In this document: positions 15,761 through 22,956 of the stretch, piece by piece | How positions within the stretch are numbered: the stretch's first letter is position 1 | Layout: every line of letters starts with the position of its first letter | Source: Anaerolineae bacterium | GTDB taxonomy: Bacteria; Chloroflexota; Anaerolineae; Promineifilales; Promineifilaceae | Length of the DNA: 23,669 nt | Assembly (NCBI GenBank): GCA_028277515.1 | Contig: JANQGC010000310.1 | Coordinates: 1 to 23,669 of the forward strand | Direction: 5' to 3' | Notes under the pieces: generated by a model | Told to the model about the DNA's origin: nothing | Databases searched by the model: none | Seen by the model: the letters and a program-made list of their open reading frames with translations, nothing else | Made by a program: the position numbers and the translations under genes

Positions 15761-16329
15761 TAGATTAATCTTTCTTAGCGTGTTCAGCATATAAAAATCC
15801 ATACTCAACAATGGGAGGTATAATATATTTCTTTACTTTCTGGATAATACCCACTGCCATCACTCAACCTGCGATTGAAGGAACGATTGCTATTTCTTGT
15901 TATTGTCAATAAATGGAGAAGCACGCCATGTCTGCCAACTGCTCGTGATTGAGCAATTGGTCAGTATGCTGATGAATATATGTTGTTACATCATCAATCC
16001 TATAGTGTTGCACTTGAGTTTCCAGAGTATCTGCTACCACATAATCAGTTTACCATGCCTGATCACCCAACGGCTATTCCAAACGTATCATGTCTATAGC
16101 TGTCAGCACCAAAATGAGATGCGCCCCTCGAACAATCCAAGCATTCTTACCAATTCCAACCCTTTTGTCCAATGCGCAGGAAAGCACTGCAAATTGGCGT
16201 GAAATGTCTTCAATAAATTATCCTTTAACATAATCGAACACAAACTGGTCGCGGACCTAGAAGAATTCACTTGGAATCTTGATTGTGAAGGACAAATTGA
16301 GTGGGAGTGAATGCAATTACATCTTCAAA
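15761..16329. other. Gene-poor stretch with apparent coding debris
   Basis: No intact gene is supported in these 569 bp, but several short segments look like protein in different frames. They are a frame-2 stretch from 15971 (DEYMLLHHQSYSVALEFPEY, continuing LLPHNQFTMPDHPTA) and a frame-0 tail ending at 16309 (LVADLEEFTWNLDCEGQIEW). The longest open frame (15897-16202) is cysteine- and asparagine-rich and unconvincing. The pattern fits a decayed gene with indels. The segment is AT-rich. Confidence 0.45.
15897..16309 (+). pseudogene. Suspected frameshifted remnant downstream of the SUKH gene
   Basis: Protein-like stretches switch frame between about 15971 and 16090 (frame 2) and 16206 and 16309 (frame 0). 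The second ends in a normal TGA and reads as a plausible acidic C-terminus. An in-frame TGA at 16200-16202 separates it from the open frame before it. I cannot name the ancestor. A second SUKH-type gene would fit the neighbourhood but this is a guess. Confidence 0.3.
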
Positions 16330-17496
16330 TCATCCAATGATGCTTTTTATAAAACTAATAATGAAGGGAAGAAGAATGGGCAGAAGCGGATTAACAAAGA
16401 TTGCTATTAGTCTAATCGATGCCTTCGAAATCGGCCAATTATGAACATCGGTTATGTGTTTGTCTAGCTGAGTCCAAGTTTCAAGAAGCTCAATATCTTT
16501 GTTAAACTTCTGATCTAAATTTTTGGATATACTATTTTCTGGACTATCAATTATTTTTCTCAGGCTTTCACGGATCCTCTGGTAGAAGCTTGTCCAACCT
16601 AAACTAGAGGGTTCAAGATACTGCCTTTGGAGTTCATAAAGGTCCTTATGCGGTTTGTATATTAGTCTTTCAAAGACATATAGCACCGAAAGGGGGTACA
16701 AAACCCACAAATACAGGTACGCAGACGAACCAATTATTGTAACTGCCGTGGTCTCAACTGCTCCTCCACCAGTTCCAACCGCTTGAAACATGGCTGATAG
16801 GAAAAGAAATGAATAGACTGCCGTTGCAAGATTCCCGTAAGGGGCTAATCCACCACAATTATCTGGGTGAGCGAAATTCATCTTTGGTGTTGAGCTAAAA
16901 TTGTTAAGTATTATGAAAATGTATGCGATCTGAACAAACACAACTATTATTGCATAAGTGCCTATCAAACTAAGTAATATCGAGTACCAATCATGAGCCG
17001 TAGCTGGTTGATATACTCGCAATCTCAATATAGTTAAACCAACACTGACAAGTGAAGGAAAAACAAAAAAGATAGCAATTTGTATTCTACGATTAGTTCC
17101 AATGAAACGAAAGAACCGATTAAGGTATGAGGATGCAGGAATTTCCCGAATTAAACCTTCTTGCTCGAGTTTCAAAAATTGCTTTGGAATATAGATCCTA
17201 TAAATTGCTAAAAAGACAAAAAATAGCGGGTGACCAATTAGGTCATATGCAACACCAATCAAATTTGGATAGTAATAAGACCCTTCAGGGTGGCTAAACA
17301 ACTCCTGTAGATTGGCTGGTAATTGGTGACCAGCAATGGCATGAAGAATGATAAGAACACCAAAATACAAAAAAGCAAAAATAAGTCCAATAATAAGCGC
17401 TGAAAGGTGCAGACGGTCAACAAGCACCCCGCACAAAGGTTCGAATTTGTATCCCCTGAGATATCTTCGCATCATGCCGTTAACGATATCAGGCAC
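16330..17496 (-). CDS. Multi-pass membrane protein, unknown function
   Basis: The 388-residue product is not one I recognise. It has a hydrophilic N-terminus (about 30 residues) and about six or seven hydrophobic segments: LSALIIGLIFAFLYFGVLII, IGHPLFFVFLAIYRIYI, IQIAIFFVFPSLVSVGL, AIIVVFVQIAYIFIIL, two between about 225 and 275, and a C-terminal ASIRLIAIFVNPLLPILLPF. A cytoplasmic charged region of about 80 residues precedes the last one. The start is GTG at 17494-17496; an ATG at 17475 is an alternative. A hairpin (17494-17516) covers the GTG. It lies 111 bp after the LysM gene on the same strand. Low GC and no CGGCCG nearby suggest accessory DNA. Confidence 0.65.
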   Translation of the reverse strand: MPDIVNGMMRRYLRGYKFEPLCGVLVDRLHLSALIIGLIFAFLYFGVLIILHAIAGHQLPANLQELFSHPEGSYYYPNLIGVAYDLIGHPLFFVFLAIYRIYIPKQFLKLEQEGLIREIPASSYLNRFFRFIGTNRRIQIAIFFVFPSLVSVGLTILRLRVYQPATAHDWYSILLSLIGTYAIIVVFVQIAYIFIILNNFSSTPKMNFAHPDNCGGLAPYGNLATAVYSFLFLSAMFQAVGTGGGAVETTAVTIIGSSAYLYLWVLYPLSVLYVFERLIYKPHKDLYELQRQYLEPSSLGWTSFYQRIRESLRKIIDSPENSISKNLDQKFNKDIELLETWTQLDKHITDVHNWPISKASIRLIAIFVNPLLPILLPFIISFIKSIIG

Positions 17497-17516
17497 CTTC
17501 TGTAAAAACTAAGGTG
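17494..17516 (-). promoter_or_regulatory. Inverted repeat covering the GTG start codon
   Basis: On the minus strand CACCTT and AAGGTG pair around an 11-nt loop, and the 3' arm includes the AAGG and the GTG start of the membrane protein. If GTG is the true start, folding would hide it and could reduce translation. This is inference. Confidence 0.25.
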
Positions 17517-17607
17517 GTATCAAAGACAACTCTTATGAGAGATCTAATATTCTGGCCACCCTATTTTGGCTGAGTTTGTTCTCATGCTTAACGACTAAGG
17601 CGCCAAC

Positions 17608-18342
17608 TCATCGATAGAGTTGAAAATGGTCAATCTCTGCAACTCCGTATTGCTGACCCTCAGTAATAAAGGAAATACGCTGGATACCCTCCGTCACTGA
17701 CCCTAATACAATTATGTCAGTTTCTGTAAAACAATCCCAACATCCTTGATTATTCGGAACAAAACTTGCCTGCTCTATATTATTAATGAATATTCGGATG
17801 GAAACATCTGAATTACTATGCTTCGAATAACGAATCCTCATTGAAAGAGGGTCGGTCGAAGCTGTATAGACTTCATAGCTCACAGTACAAGGTTGACTAT
17901 TCCAAGGGGGTTCACTAGTCGTGCCAAACTGACCATAAACGGCATTTAAGGAGGCATTTGGGCGTGAAATATAGCGACCGCAGGTTTTTTCTGTCCACCA
18001 TTCACCTTCGTGAGTCTTGTACAATGAAGGAGCCGCTAGTGGTGACTGTGTGAGGGATTGATCCTCGGTTGTAGGTTGAGCAAGTTGTTGATTGTCGAGT
18101 GGAGATAGTGAATCTACATTACAATCAGGTATCTCCAAAATCATCCCAGCGACTATTAAATTAGGGTCAATGATGTGATGATCATTGTTATTAACAATAG
18201 TCTCTATGGTCGTATTACACTGATTAGCTATCTTCGAGAGAGTATCTCCTGGCTGCACCTCATATGATGCTGCAAATGCAAAAAACGTTGTGATGAACAC
18301 CAATACAAAGGCAAACATGATCCCGAATTTCAATGCTTTCAT
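17608..18342 (-). CDS. Secreted LysM protein with carbohydrate-binding-like domain
   Basis: The 244-residue product has a signal peptide (MKALKFGIMFAFVLVFITT and on, cleavage probably after AFA near 24). A single LysM domain follows (YEVQPGDTLSKIANQCN to AGMILEIPD, about 27-73), then a Ser/Thr/Gln-rich linker and a C-terminal beta-type domain (about 110-244). That domain has YKTHEGEWW, CGRYIS, MRIRYSKHSNSDVSIRIFI and the terminal AEIDHFQLYR, as in CBM6/CBM35-like modules. LysM binds peptidoglycan or chitin, so the protein probably sits on the cell wall or glycans. Four cysteines in the C-terminal half could form disulfides. AGAGGA lies just before the ATG. It is likely co-transcribed with the membrane protein downstream. 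The C-terminal domain call is moderate. Confidence 0.78.
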   Translation of the reverse strand: MKALKFGIMFAFVLVFITTFFAFAASYEVQPGDTLSKIANQCNTTIETIVNNNDHHIIDPNLIVAGMILEIPDCNVDSLSPLDNQQLAQPTTEDQSLTQSPLAAPSLYKTHEGEWWTEKTCGRYISRPNASLNAVYGQFGTTSEPPWNSQPCTVSYEVYTASTDPLSMRIRYSKHSNSDVSIRIFINNIEQASFVPNNQGCWDCFTETDIIVLGSVTEGIQRISFITEGQQYGVAEIDHFQLYR

Positions 18343-19010
18343 TTCTGATCCTCTTTACTTCAACCATCATTTACAAATGTGTGAAAACATTCCGCAAGCT
18401 GTTTGATGCTAGGAATTACTTGTTCATTCTCCAACCCAATATGATAGGTTTTTCAGCAGTTCATTTCCAGTATACGAAGTTTCATGTAAAAGAAGAAGTG
18501 AGAAATGTCACGATCTTAATAGAGGATTGTCATGTCAGGATAATAATCATGTTTATTTGCTCATTGCTTTGCCTCTTTTGGTGGCATGGAGATAAGGTAG
18601 GAAAGCGTCTCAAACCATGTTTTGCTCGGGTAAAATCAACACAGCAGAATCCATTCTTTTTGTGTTATGCTCATGTCGTTGCCAGCAACCAAAGTAGGAT
18701 ACTAGGTTTCAAATTTACTAAGTAATTCATCATTCAAAGTCATTGCCCAGACTCAATGCAAGAGGCAGGCCTCTCACCTGACCTAGTACATACGAAAACT
18801 TGGATAAGCTAAACCTCTATAATTGATTTCCTTGGCTCTTGCTCTTATTTAAATGCTCTTCCAAATCAATTTCGAATAAAAGAAGCCAGAAGAGCATTAG
18901 TGTCTGACAGCTATTTTAGTAAACTTAACTGAGCTAAAAATTGGTATTGCGACCCATCTGCAATATAGTTATCCCCATGCTCGGCCGATCGATAACCAAG
19001 GAATAATATC
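18343..19010. other. AT-rich intergenic stretch without a supported gene
   Basis: I see no convincing gene in these 668 bp. The open frame 18333-18725 (+) overlaps the start of the LysM gene, is low-complexity and has no ribosome site. The stretch holds the promoter region of the LysM gene and, at its right end, the second copy of the 16-bp repeat and the AAGGA ribosome site of the gene at 19011. Confidence 0.6.
18976..19008. repeat. Direct repeat, copy 2
   Basis: CATGCTCGGCCGATCG (18976-18991) and GGAATAATA (19000-19008) repeat the blocks at 12552-12580 in the same order; the spacer is 8 bp here and 4 bp there. The second block also overlaps the ribosome-site region of the next gene. This copy is at the edge where GC content and CGGCCG density rise again. 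Confidence 0.5.
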
Positions 19011-19829
19011 ATGTTACGCATCATCTTATTCGGCGCAGCCGCGCTGATCATCCTCATCCCCATATTGCTGGCCGTTGGCTTACGCATCCAGCCCCGGCCG
19101 TTTCCTCCTTATCCGCAGAAGACGTCGGATATAAACACCATCCCCCTGCCCAGCGATCTACCGGCCCCCGTTGAGCGATACTACAAAACCATCATGGGCG
19201 ACGAGGTGCCGGTCATCGAATCGGCCGTTCTGGCCTATCGCGGAAAACTGCGCTTCAACGGCATCACCTTCCCCTCCCGCCTGCGCTTCACCCACGACGC
19301 CGGCCAGGGTTACCGCCACTACATCGAGAGCACCCTCTTCGGCATCCCCCTGCTCAAGGTTAACGAACGTTACCTTGACGGCCGGGCACGCATGGAACTG
19401 CCCGTAGGTGTGATCGAAAATGAACCCAAATTAAACATGGCCGCCAACCTGGGCCTCTGGGGTGAATCCATCTTCCTGCCCTCCATCTTCCTGACCGACC
19501 CTCGCGTCCGTTGGCAGGCCATCGACGACACAACCGCCCGGCTGGTCGTGCCCTTTGAAGAAAGTGAGGACAGCTTCACCGTCAAGTTCGACTCCCAAAG
19601 CGGCTTGATCACCAGCCTGGAAGCCTTACGTTACCGGGATGCCGCCGACAGTGAAAAAATCCCCTGGCTGCTAGAAATCCAATCCTGGACCGAGTTCCAG
19701 GGCATCAAGATTCCCCACCATTCATCCGTCACCTGGGCTGATGAGGGCACGCCGTGGCTGAAAATCGAAATTGAAGATGTGGCCTATAACGTGGATATTA
19801 ACAACACCATCCGCGCCAAAGGTCTGTAG
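19011..19829 (+). CDS. DUF6544/DUF6920-like membrane-anchored protein
   Basis: The 272-residue product has an N-terminal hydrophobic anchor (about residues 4-25) and a soluble part. That part includes LPAPVERYYKTIMGD, a beta-rich segment with ESAVLAYRGKLRF, MAANLGLWGESIFLPSIFLT and DPRVRWQAIDDTTARLVVPF. These features match a conserved hypothetical family I associate with DUF6544/DUF6920; the exact Pfam number is from memory. The function is unknown. The soluble part probably lies outside the membrane and is mostly beta-strand. AAGGA (18998-19002) lies 8 nt before the ATG. Base composition is clearly richer in GC than in the genes before it, marking the return to core-like DNA. Confidence 0.72.
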   Translation: MLRIILFGAAALIILIPILLAVGLRIQPRPFPPYPQKTSDINTIPLPSDLPAPVERYYKTIMGDEVPVIESAVLAYRGKLRFNGITFPSRLRFTHDAGQGYRHYIESTLFGIPLLKVNERYLDGRARMELPVGVIENEPKLNMAANLGLWGESIFLPSIFLTDPRVRWQAIDDTTARLVVPFEESEDSFTVKFDSQSGLITSLEALRYRDAADSEKIPWLLEIQSWTEFQGIKIPHHSSVTWADEGTPWLKIEIEDVAYNVDINNTIRAKGL

Positions 19830-19886
19830 ATTCAACTATTGTGCCTCTTTTTTAATTTCTTCAGGCAAATGCGCCAAAATTTCGCA

Positions 19887-19915
19887 TTTACTCCGGCGAT
19901 CCCCTTTGCTAGAAT
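19887..19915 (+). promoter_or_regulatory. Candidate sigma-70-type promoter of the DUF1905-DHH operon
   Basis: TTTACT (19887-19892) and TAGAAT (19910-19915) are 17 bp apart and lie 43-71 bp before the DUF1905 start. The -10 matches five of six consensus bases and the -35 four of six. Confidence 0.45.
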
Positions 19916-19957
19916 AACGGAGAAACGATCAAACTAATACCGCGGACGACTGTAAAA

Positions 19958-20245
19958 ATGGAACAAAAAGAGTACACCATCCAAAACGAGATAGAATTAT
20001 TTCCTCAGAAGGGGGGATGGCACTATGTGCGCGTGCCGCAAGAGATAACCGAAGAAGTCAATCATTTGGCTGACCGGGGGTTGGTCGCGGTGACAGCAAC
20101 TGTGGGACCTGTTACCTGGGATACCTCGTTACTGCCGATGGGAGATGGCTCCCATTTCATCGCTTTGCCGGCCAGGGTCAGAAAGGCCAATGCCCTGGTC
20201 GAAGGTGGCCAGGTACAGGTTGATTTTAAATTGCGGAAGAGATAG
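19958..20245 (+). CDS. DUF1905 family protein
   Basis: The 95-residue product matches the DUF1905 pattern. An N-terminal strand leads to KGGWHYVRVPQEITEEV, then the middle GLVAVTATVGPVTWDTSLLP, and the terminal GSHFIALPARVRKANALVEGG with QVQVDFKLRKR. DUF1905 proteins are small beta-barrel-like proteins of unknown function; some are fused to a YdeI/OmpD-associated-type domain, which is absent here. The stop is one base before the ATG of the DHH gene, so the two form an operon. A sigma-70-like promoter lies upstream. There is no clear ribosome site before the ATG. Confidence 0.82.
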   Translation: MEQKEYTIQNEIELFPQKGGWHYVRVPQEITEEVNHLADRGLVAVTATVGPVTWDTSLLPMGDGSHFIALPARVRKANALVEGGQVQVDFKLRKR

Positions 20246-20246
20246 T

Positions 20247-21362
20247 ATGAGCCAGGAAAAAACAACCCCGGAAAAAGCGCCTGATAAACTTGATATTAAA
20301 CAGATTCTATCCGAGCATAAAGGCGAGAAGCATCTCATCGTCATGCATGATTATCCCGATCCTGATGCTATCGCCGCCGCTTATGCCCATAAGCTGATCA
20401 GCGCCCATTTCGATATTGCGGCCGACATCATTTACGCCGGCCGTATCAGCCACGCCCAAAATATCTCCCTGGTCCGTCTTTTAGATATCGATCTCATAAA
20501 ATTCGAGGGAGAACTGCCGGAGGGCTACGACGCGGCCGTCTTCGTTGATAACCAGGGTGGCAACAGCGCCGAAATCGTAGCGGCCCTGGAAACAGCCAGC
20601 GTACCGGTTTTACTCGTAGTCGACCACCATGAGAAACAGGACATCCTCGAACCACAGTTCAGCGACATCCGCTCTGTAGGCTCAACAGCCACCATCTACA
20701 GCGAGTACCTGGCTCAAATTCCGATCCCTTTAGATTCGGCCGAAAAAGAACATGTCACCGTAGCCACGGCGCTCATGCATGGCCTGATCTCCGACACCGG
20801 CAATTTTATTAACGCCGACAAGGAAGATTTTGAAGCGGCCGCTATTTTAAGTCCCATCGCCGACTCCGACACCTTAACCCAAATCATGAGCCAGTCCCAT
20901 TCGCGCAAGGTGATGGATGCAATCAATATCTCCTTAGACAATCGTGTCCTGGTGGAAAATTATTCCATCGCCGGCATTGGCTATTTGCGCGCCGAAGAGC
21001 GGGACGCAATCCCCCAGGCGGCCGATTTCCTGCTGTCCGAAGCCAATGTGCATACGGCAATCATTTACGCCATCGTAGTTACCAAAGATCAGGGTGAATC
21101 CGTCGTTGGCTCCATGCGCACCTCCAAAATCACCATAGATCCTGATTCATTTATCAAAGAGGTATTGGGCAAAGATGAGGAAGGTCGTTTTTTTGGTGGC
21201 GGCAAGGCGGCGGCTGGCGGCTTTGAAATCCCTATCGGCTTTCTATCAGGCAATCATAGCCAGAGCTTTCTGGACTTAAAATGGCAGATATATGATCTGC
21301 AAATTAAAAATAAAATCTTCACTAAAATCGGCGTGAGTATCGATCAAGATGAAAACGGTTGA
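20247..21362 (+). CDS. DHH-family phosphoesterase (NrnA/RecJ-like)
   Basis: I chose the ATG at 20247, not the longer frame from 20145, because the extra 34 residues overlap the DUF1905 gene and GGAAGAG lies just before this ATG. The 371-residue product has the DHH motifs: HDYPDPDAIAAAY (H34, D38, D40), VFVDNQGG (D101), VVDHHEK (DHH at 126-128) and ISDTGNF (D183). The C-terminal DHHA1 part carries GGGKAAAGG (317-325). Such enzymes degrade short oligoribonucleotides, pAp or cyclic-dinucleotide products with Mn2+ in the cytoplasm. The layout fits the NrnA group of nanoRNase/PAP phosphatases, but the exact substrate is not decided by sequence. It forms an operon with DUF1905. Confidence 0.88.
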   Translation: MSQEKTTPEKAPDKLDIKQILSEHKGEKHLIVMHDYPDPDAIAAAYAHKLISAHFDIAADIIYAGRISHAQNISLVRLLDIDLIKFEGELPEGYDAAVFVDNQGGNSAEIVAALETASVPVLLVVDHHEKQDILEPQFSDIRSVGSTATIYSEYLAQIPIPLDSAEKEHVTVATALMHGLISDTGNFINADKEDFEAAAILSPIADSDTLTQIMSQSHSRKVMDAINISLDNRVLVENYSIAGIGYLRAEERDAIPQAADFLLSEANVHTAIIYAIVVTKDQGESVVGSMRTSKITIDPDSFIKEVLGKDEEGRFFGGGKAAAGGFEIPIGFLSGNHSQSFLDLKWQIYDLQIKNKIFTKIGVSIDQDENG

Positions 21363-21393
21363 GGATTGGCTCTTTCAAACCCCACGATAGCAC

Positions 21394-21612
21394 CTAAAGG
21401 CTCGCAGCTAGCTCAATTTTATACGGAATGGCAATGGCCCGTTCAGGGCATATGGCCTCACAATAGCCACAGTAATTACATGCTTCCGGATCGGCCAGAA
21501 CGGCCGTGCCCCTGACCAATTCCAACGCATCGGTCGGGCAAGCAATGATACAATCACCGCAGCCCGTACAACCATCCTCGTCAATTTGGGGAAACCATAA
21601 CGACTTAACCAT
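21394..21612 (-). CDS. Two-cluster 4Fe-4S ferredoxin
   Basis: The 72-residue product has two full 4Fe-4S motifs: C15-C18-C21-C25-P (CTGCGDCIIACP) and C45-C48-C51-C55-P (CNYCGYCEAICP). It is a small cytoplasmic bacterial-type ferredoxin, an electron carrier; the partner enzyme is unknown. AGGAG lies 7 nt before the ATG. The gene converges with the DHH gene (31-bp gap) and follows the larger ferredoxin on the same strand after 94 bp. That gap contains a hairpin, so it may be read through from the FNR-box promoter or start on its own. Confidence 0.9.
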   Translation of the reverse strand: MVKSLWFPQIDEDGCTGCGDCIIACPTDALELVRGTAVLADPEACNYCGYCEAICPERAIAIPYKIELAASL

Positions 21613-21664
21613 TGACCGTCTCCTACAAATATAATGGTCCTTATTCTACTGGCCTTACGAAATA

Positions 21665-21696
21665 GGGGCCGCCTTCATGATTCTTGCGGCAGCCCC
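21665..21696 (-). terminator. Terminator-like hairpin between the two ferredoxins
   Basis: On the minus strand GGGGCTGCC and GGCGGCCCC pair over 9 bp (one U-G) with a 14-nt loop, just after the stop of the larger ferredoxin. Only TATTT follows instead of a T-run. It may reduce read-through, or act as an mRNA-processing hairpin. Confidence 0.4.
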
Positions 21697-21706
21697 CACA
21701 CTTCGG

Positions 21707-22117
21707 CTACATATCCAGCGCGTCGTATCCCGGTCCTAAAGCAAAGAAATCATAATTCGGTGGAATATCTTCGGTCAGGTCCAGGACTTCACCACCTTCA
21801 AGCTGCTTTGCATTCAACAACTTGACTTCCAAACCATCAATCTCCCCTTCAAACGGCTGGCCGTCCGGCAACAATTCTTTCGTATCGTTGATCCAAACGC
21901 CCGGCGGCGCCTCATATTCAAAAGGCACCTCTTCCTCAGGGAAGATCGCTTCATAGGGACATTCCGGCACACAGGCGCCGCAATCGATGCAGGTATCAGG
22001 GTCAATATACAACCAGGGCCACTCTTCCTCTGGATGTCCCAACACCATACATTCTACCGGGCATACATCCACGCAGGCGGTATCGCGCAAACAGAGCCGG
22101 GTAATGATATAGGTCAT
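21707..22117 (-). CDS. Ferredoxin with 3Fe-4S/4Fe-4S-type motifs and a C-terminal extension
   Basis: I prefer the ATG at 22117 to the one at 22123 because AAAGGGG then lies 7 nt upstream. The 136-residue product has C9, C15, C19 and C23 in CLRDTACVDVCPVEC. It has C43, C46, C49 and C53 in CIDCGACVPECP. The pattern resembles seven-iron ferredoxins, but the gap between the first two cysteines is shorter than usual. About 60 acidic residues follow the second motif, more than in a typical ferredoxin, with no named domain. It should be a cytoplasmic electron carrier. Upstream lies a perfect TTGAT-N4-ATCAA box, and the nearby Crp/Fnr regulator is the likely controller. Confidence 0.87.
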   Translation of the reverse strand: MTYIITRLCLRDTACVDVCPVECMVLGHPEEEWPWLYIDPDTCIDCGACVPECPYEAIFPEEEVPFEYEAPPGVWINDTKELLPDGQPFEGEIDGLEVKLLNAKQLEGGEVLDLTEDIPPNYDFFALGPGYDALDM

Positions 22118-22201
22118 AGGCATACCCCTTTCTTTCGTCGTCCCGGCGCCGGCCGCTCGGCCGACCCTACCGGAAACAATCCTAATATTTGTCTTAAAAC
22201 A

Positions 22202-22207
22202 AGCATA
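22202..22207 (-). promoter_or_regulatory. Candidate -10 box (TATGCT) of the ferredoxin promoter
   Basis: TATGCT on the minus strand matches four of six TATAAT positions. The predicted start site is 22195. The FNR-type box centre (22236.5) then lies at -41.5, the usual class II activator distance. No -35 is needed at such promoters. Confidence 0.45.
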
Positions 22208-22229
22208 CCTTCATATCAACACCCTGTAC

Positions 22230-22243
22230 TTGATCCAAATCAA
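22230..22243 (-). promoter_or_regulatory. Perfect FNR-type box (TTGAT-N4-ATCAA)
   Basis: TTGAT and ATCAA flank CCAA on the plus strand (TTGG on the minus strand). This is the exact FNR/DNR consensus, and one further base pair (C-G) extends the symmetry. It lies upstream of the ferredoxin gene and directly after the Crp/Fnr regulator gene. The regulator's E-x-x-S-R recognition helix fits this box. Confidence 0.75.
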
Positions 22244-22277
22244 GAACCCTACGCCCTGTAATCTTCTTGCCCATAGC

Positions 22278-22952
22278 TTATTTTTGTTGAGCCATTTTTC
22301 GCAGCAGCTCCGGTTGGATGACAATGATACGATGGCGATCAAAGCGAATGGTTCCTGCTTCTTCCAGGGTGCGTAAGGAGCGGCTGATTGATTCCGGCGT
22401 CGTCGCCAGGTGATTAGCGATAAGCGCCCGCGTGACCGCCGGATGGGCAAGTACCGGATCCTCTACCTGCTCCAGCAAAAACCGCGCCAACCGGGCCGTC
22501 ACCGGTCGCAAGGCCAGGTCTTCAACCTTATCCACCAGGTCGCGCACCCGCTCCACCAAACCTTGCAAAACAGCCAGGGCCAGCTCATGATCCTTTTGCA
22601 GGGCTTCGCTAAAAACCTCGGTTGAAATCATCCAGGCCGTCACTTCCGTCATAGCCGTCGCGCTGGTCGCATTGGGACCGCTGTCCAGCGCAGCCAATTT
22701 ATTAAATATTTCTCCCGGACCGAAGAACTTTAAAATATATTCCTGGCCATCAGGTGAAAGTTTAAAGGCTTTGACCTGCCCCTCCTCAATAATCCATAAG
22801 CCGGCTGTCGGTTCTCCCTCTAAAAAAATCATCTCGTTTGGCGCAAACTTCCGGGGAACCGCCTGATAGGCGATATGTTCCAGGGAAGGTGCCGGGACAT
22901 GCGCAAAATATGGCAAGCTTTGCAGCAAGGGCAGGAGTGAGAATTTATCCAT
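22278..22952 (-). CDS. Crp/Fnr family regulator, cysteine-free, FNR-type recognition helix
   Basis: The 224-residue product has an N-terminal cyclic-nucleotide-binding-like sensor domain (about 10-125, with FLEGEPTAGLWIIEEGQVKAF and FFGPGEIFNKLAALDSGP). A dimerisation helix follows, then a C-terminal winged helix (about 165-224) with IANHLATTPESISRSLRTLE. The recognition helix has E-x-x-S-R (within PESISR), as in FNR and DNR, which bind TTGAT-N4-ATCAA. The protein has no cysteine, so it cannot carry the FNR iron-sulfur cluster. It is more like DNR, NnrR or other haem- or ligand-sensing members. It is likely a redox-, NO- or metabolite-responsive activator. Stacked dyads lie 4 bp before its ATG, and the downstream ferredoxin has a perfect box. 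Confidence 0.9.
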   Translation of the reverse strand: MDKFSLLPLLQSLPYFAHVPAPSLEHIAYQAVPRKFAPNEMIFLEGEPTAGLWIIEEGQVKAFKLSPDGQEYILKFFGPGEIFNKLAALDSGPNATSATAMTEVTAWMISTEVFSEALQKDHELALAVLQGLVERVRDLVDKVEDLALRPVTARLARFLLEQVEDPVLAHPAVTRALIANHLATTPESISRSLRTLEEAGTIRFDRHRIIVIQPELLRKMAQQK

Positions 22953-22956
22953 CTAA

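Noticed and set aside
15897..16202. 101-residue open frame as an intact gene
   Set aside because: Its composition is unlike a real protein; protein-like signal switches to other frames, so I list the stretch as debris instead.
18333..18725. 130-residue plus-strand open frame
   Set aside because: It overlaps the start of the LysM gene on the other strand, has no ribosome site, and its product is low-complexity and unlike a folded protein.
20145..20246. Upstream start of the DHH gene
   Set aside because: The added residues overlap the well-supported DUF1905 gene; the ATG at 20247 has a ribosome site.
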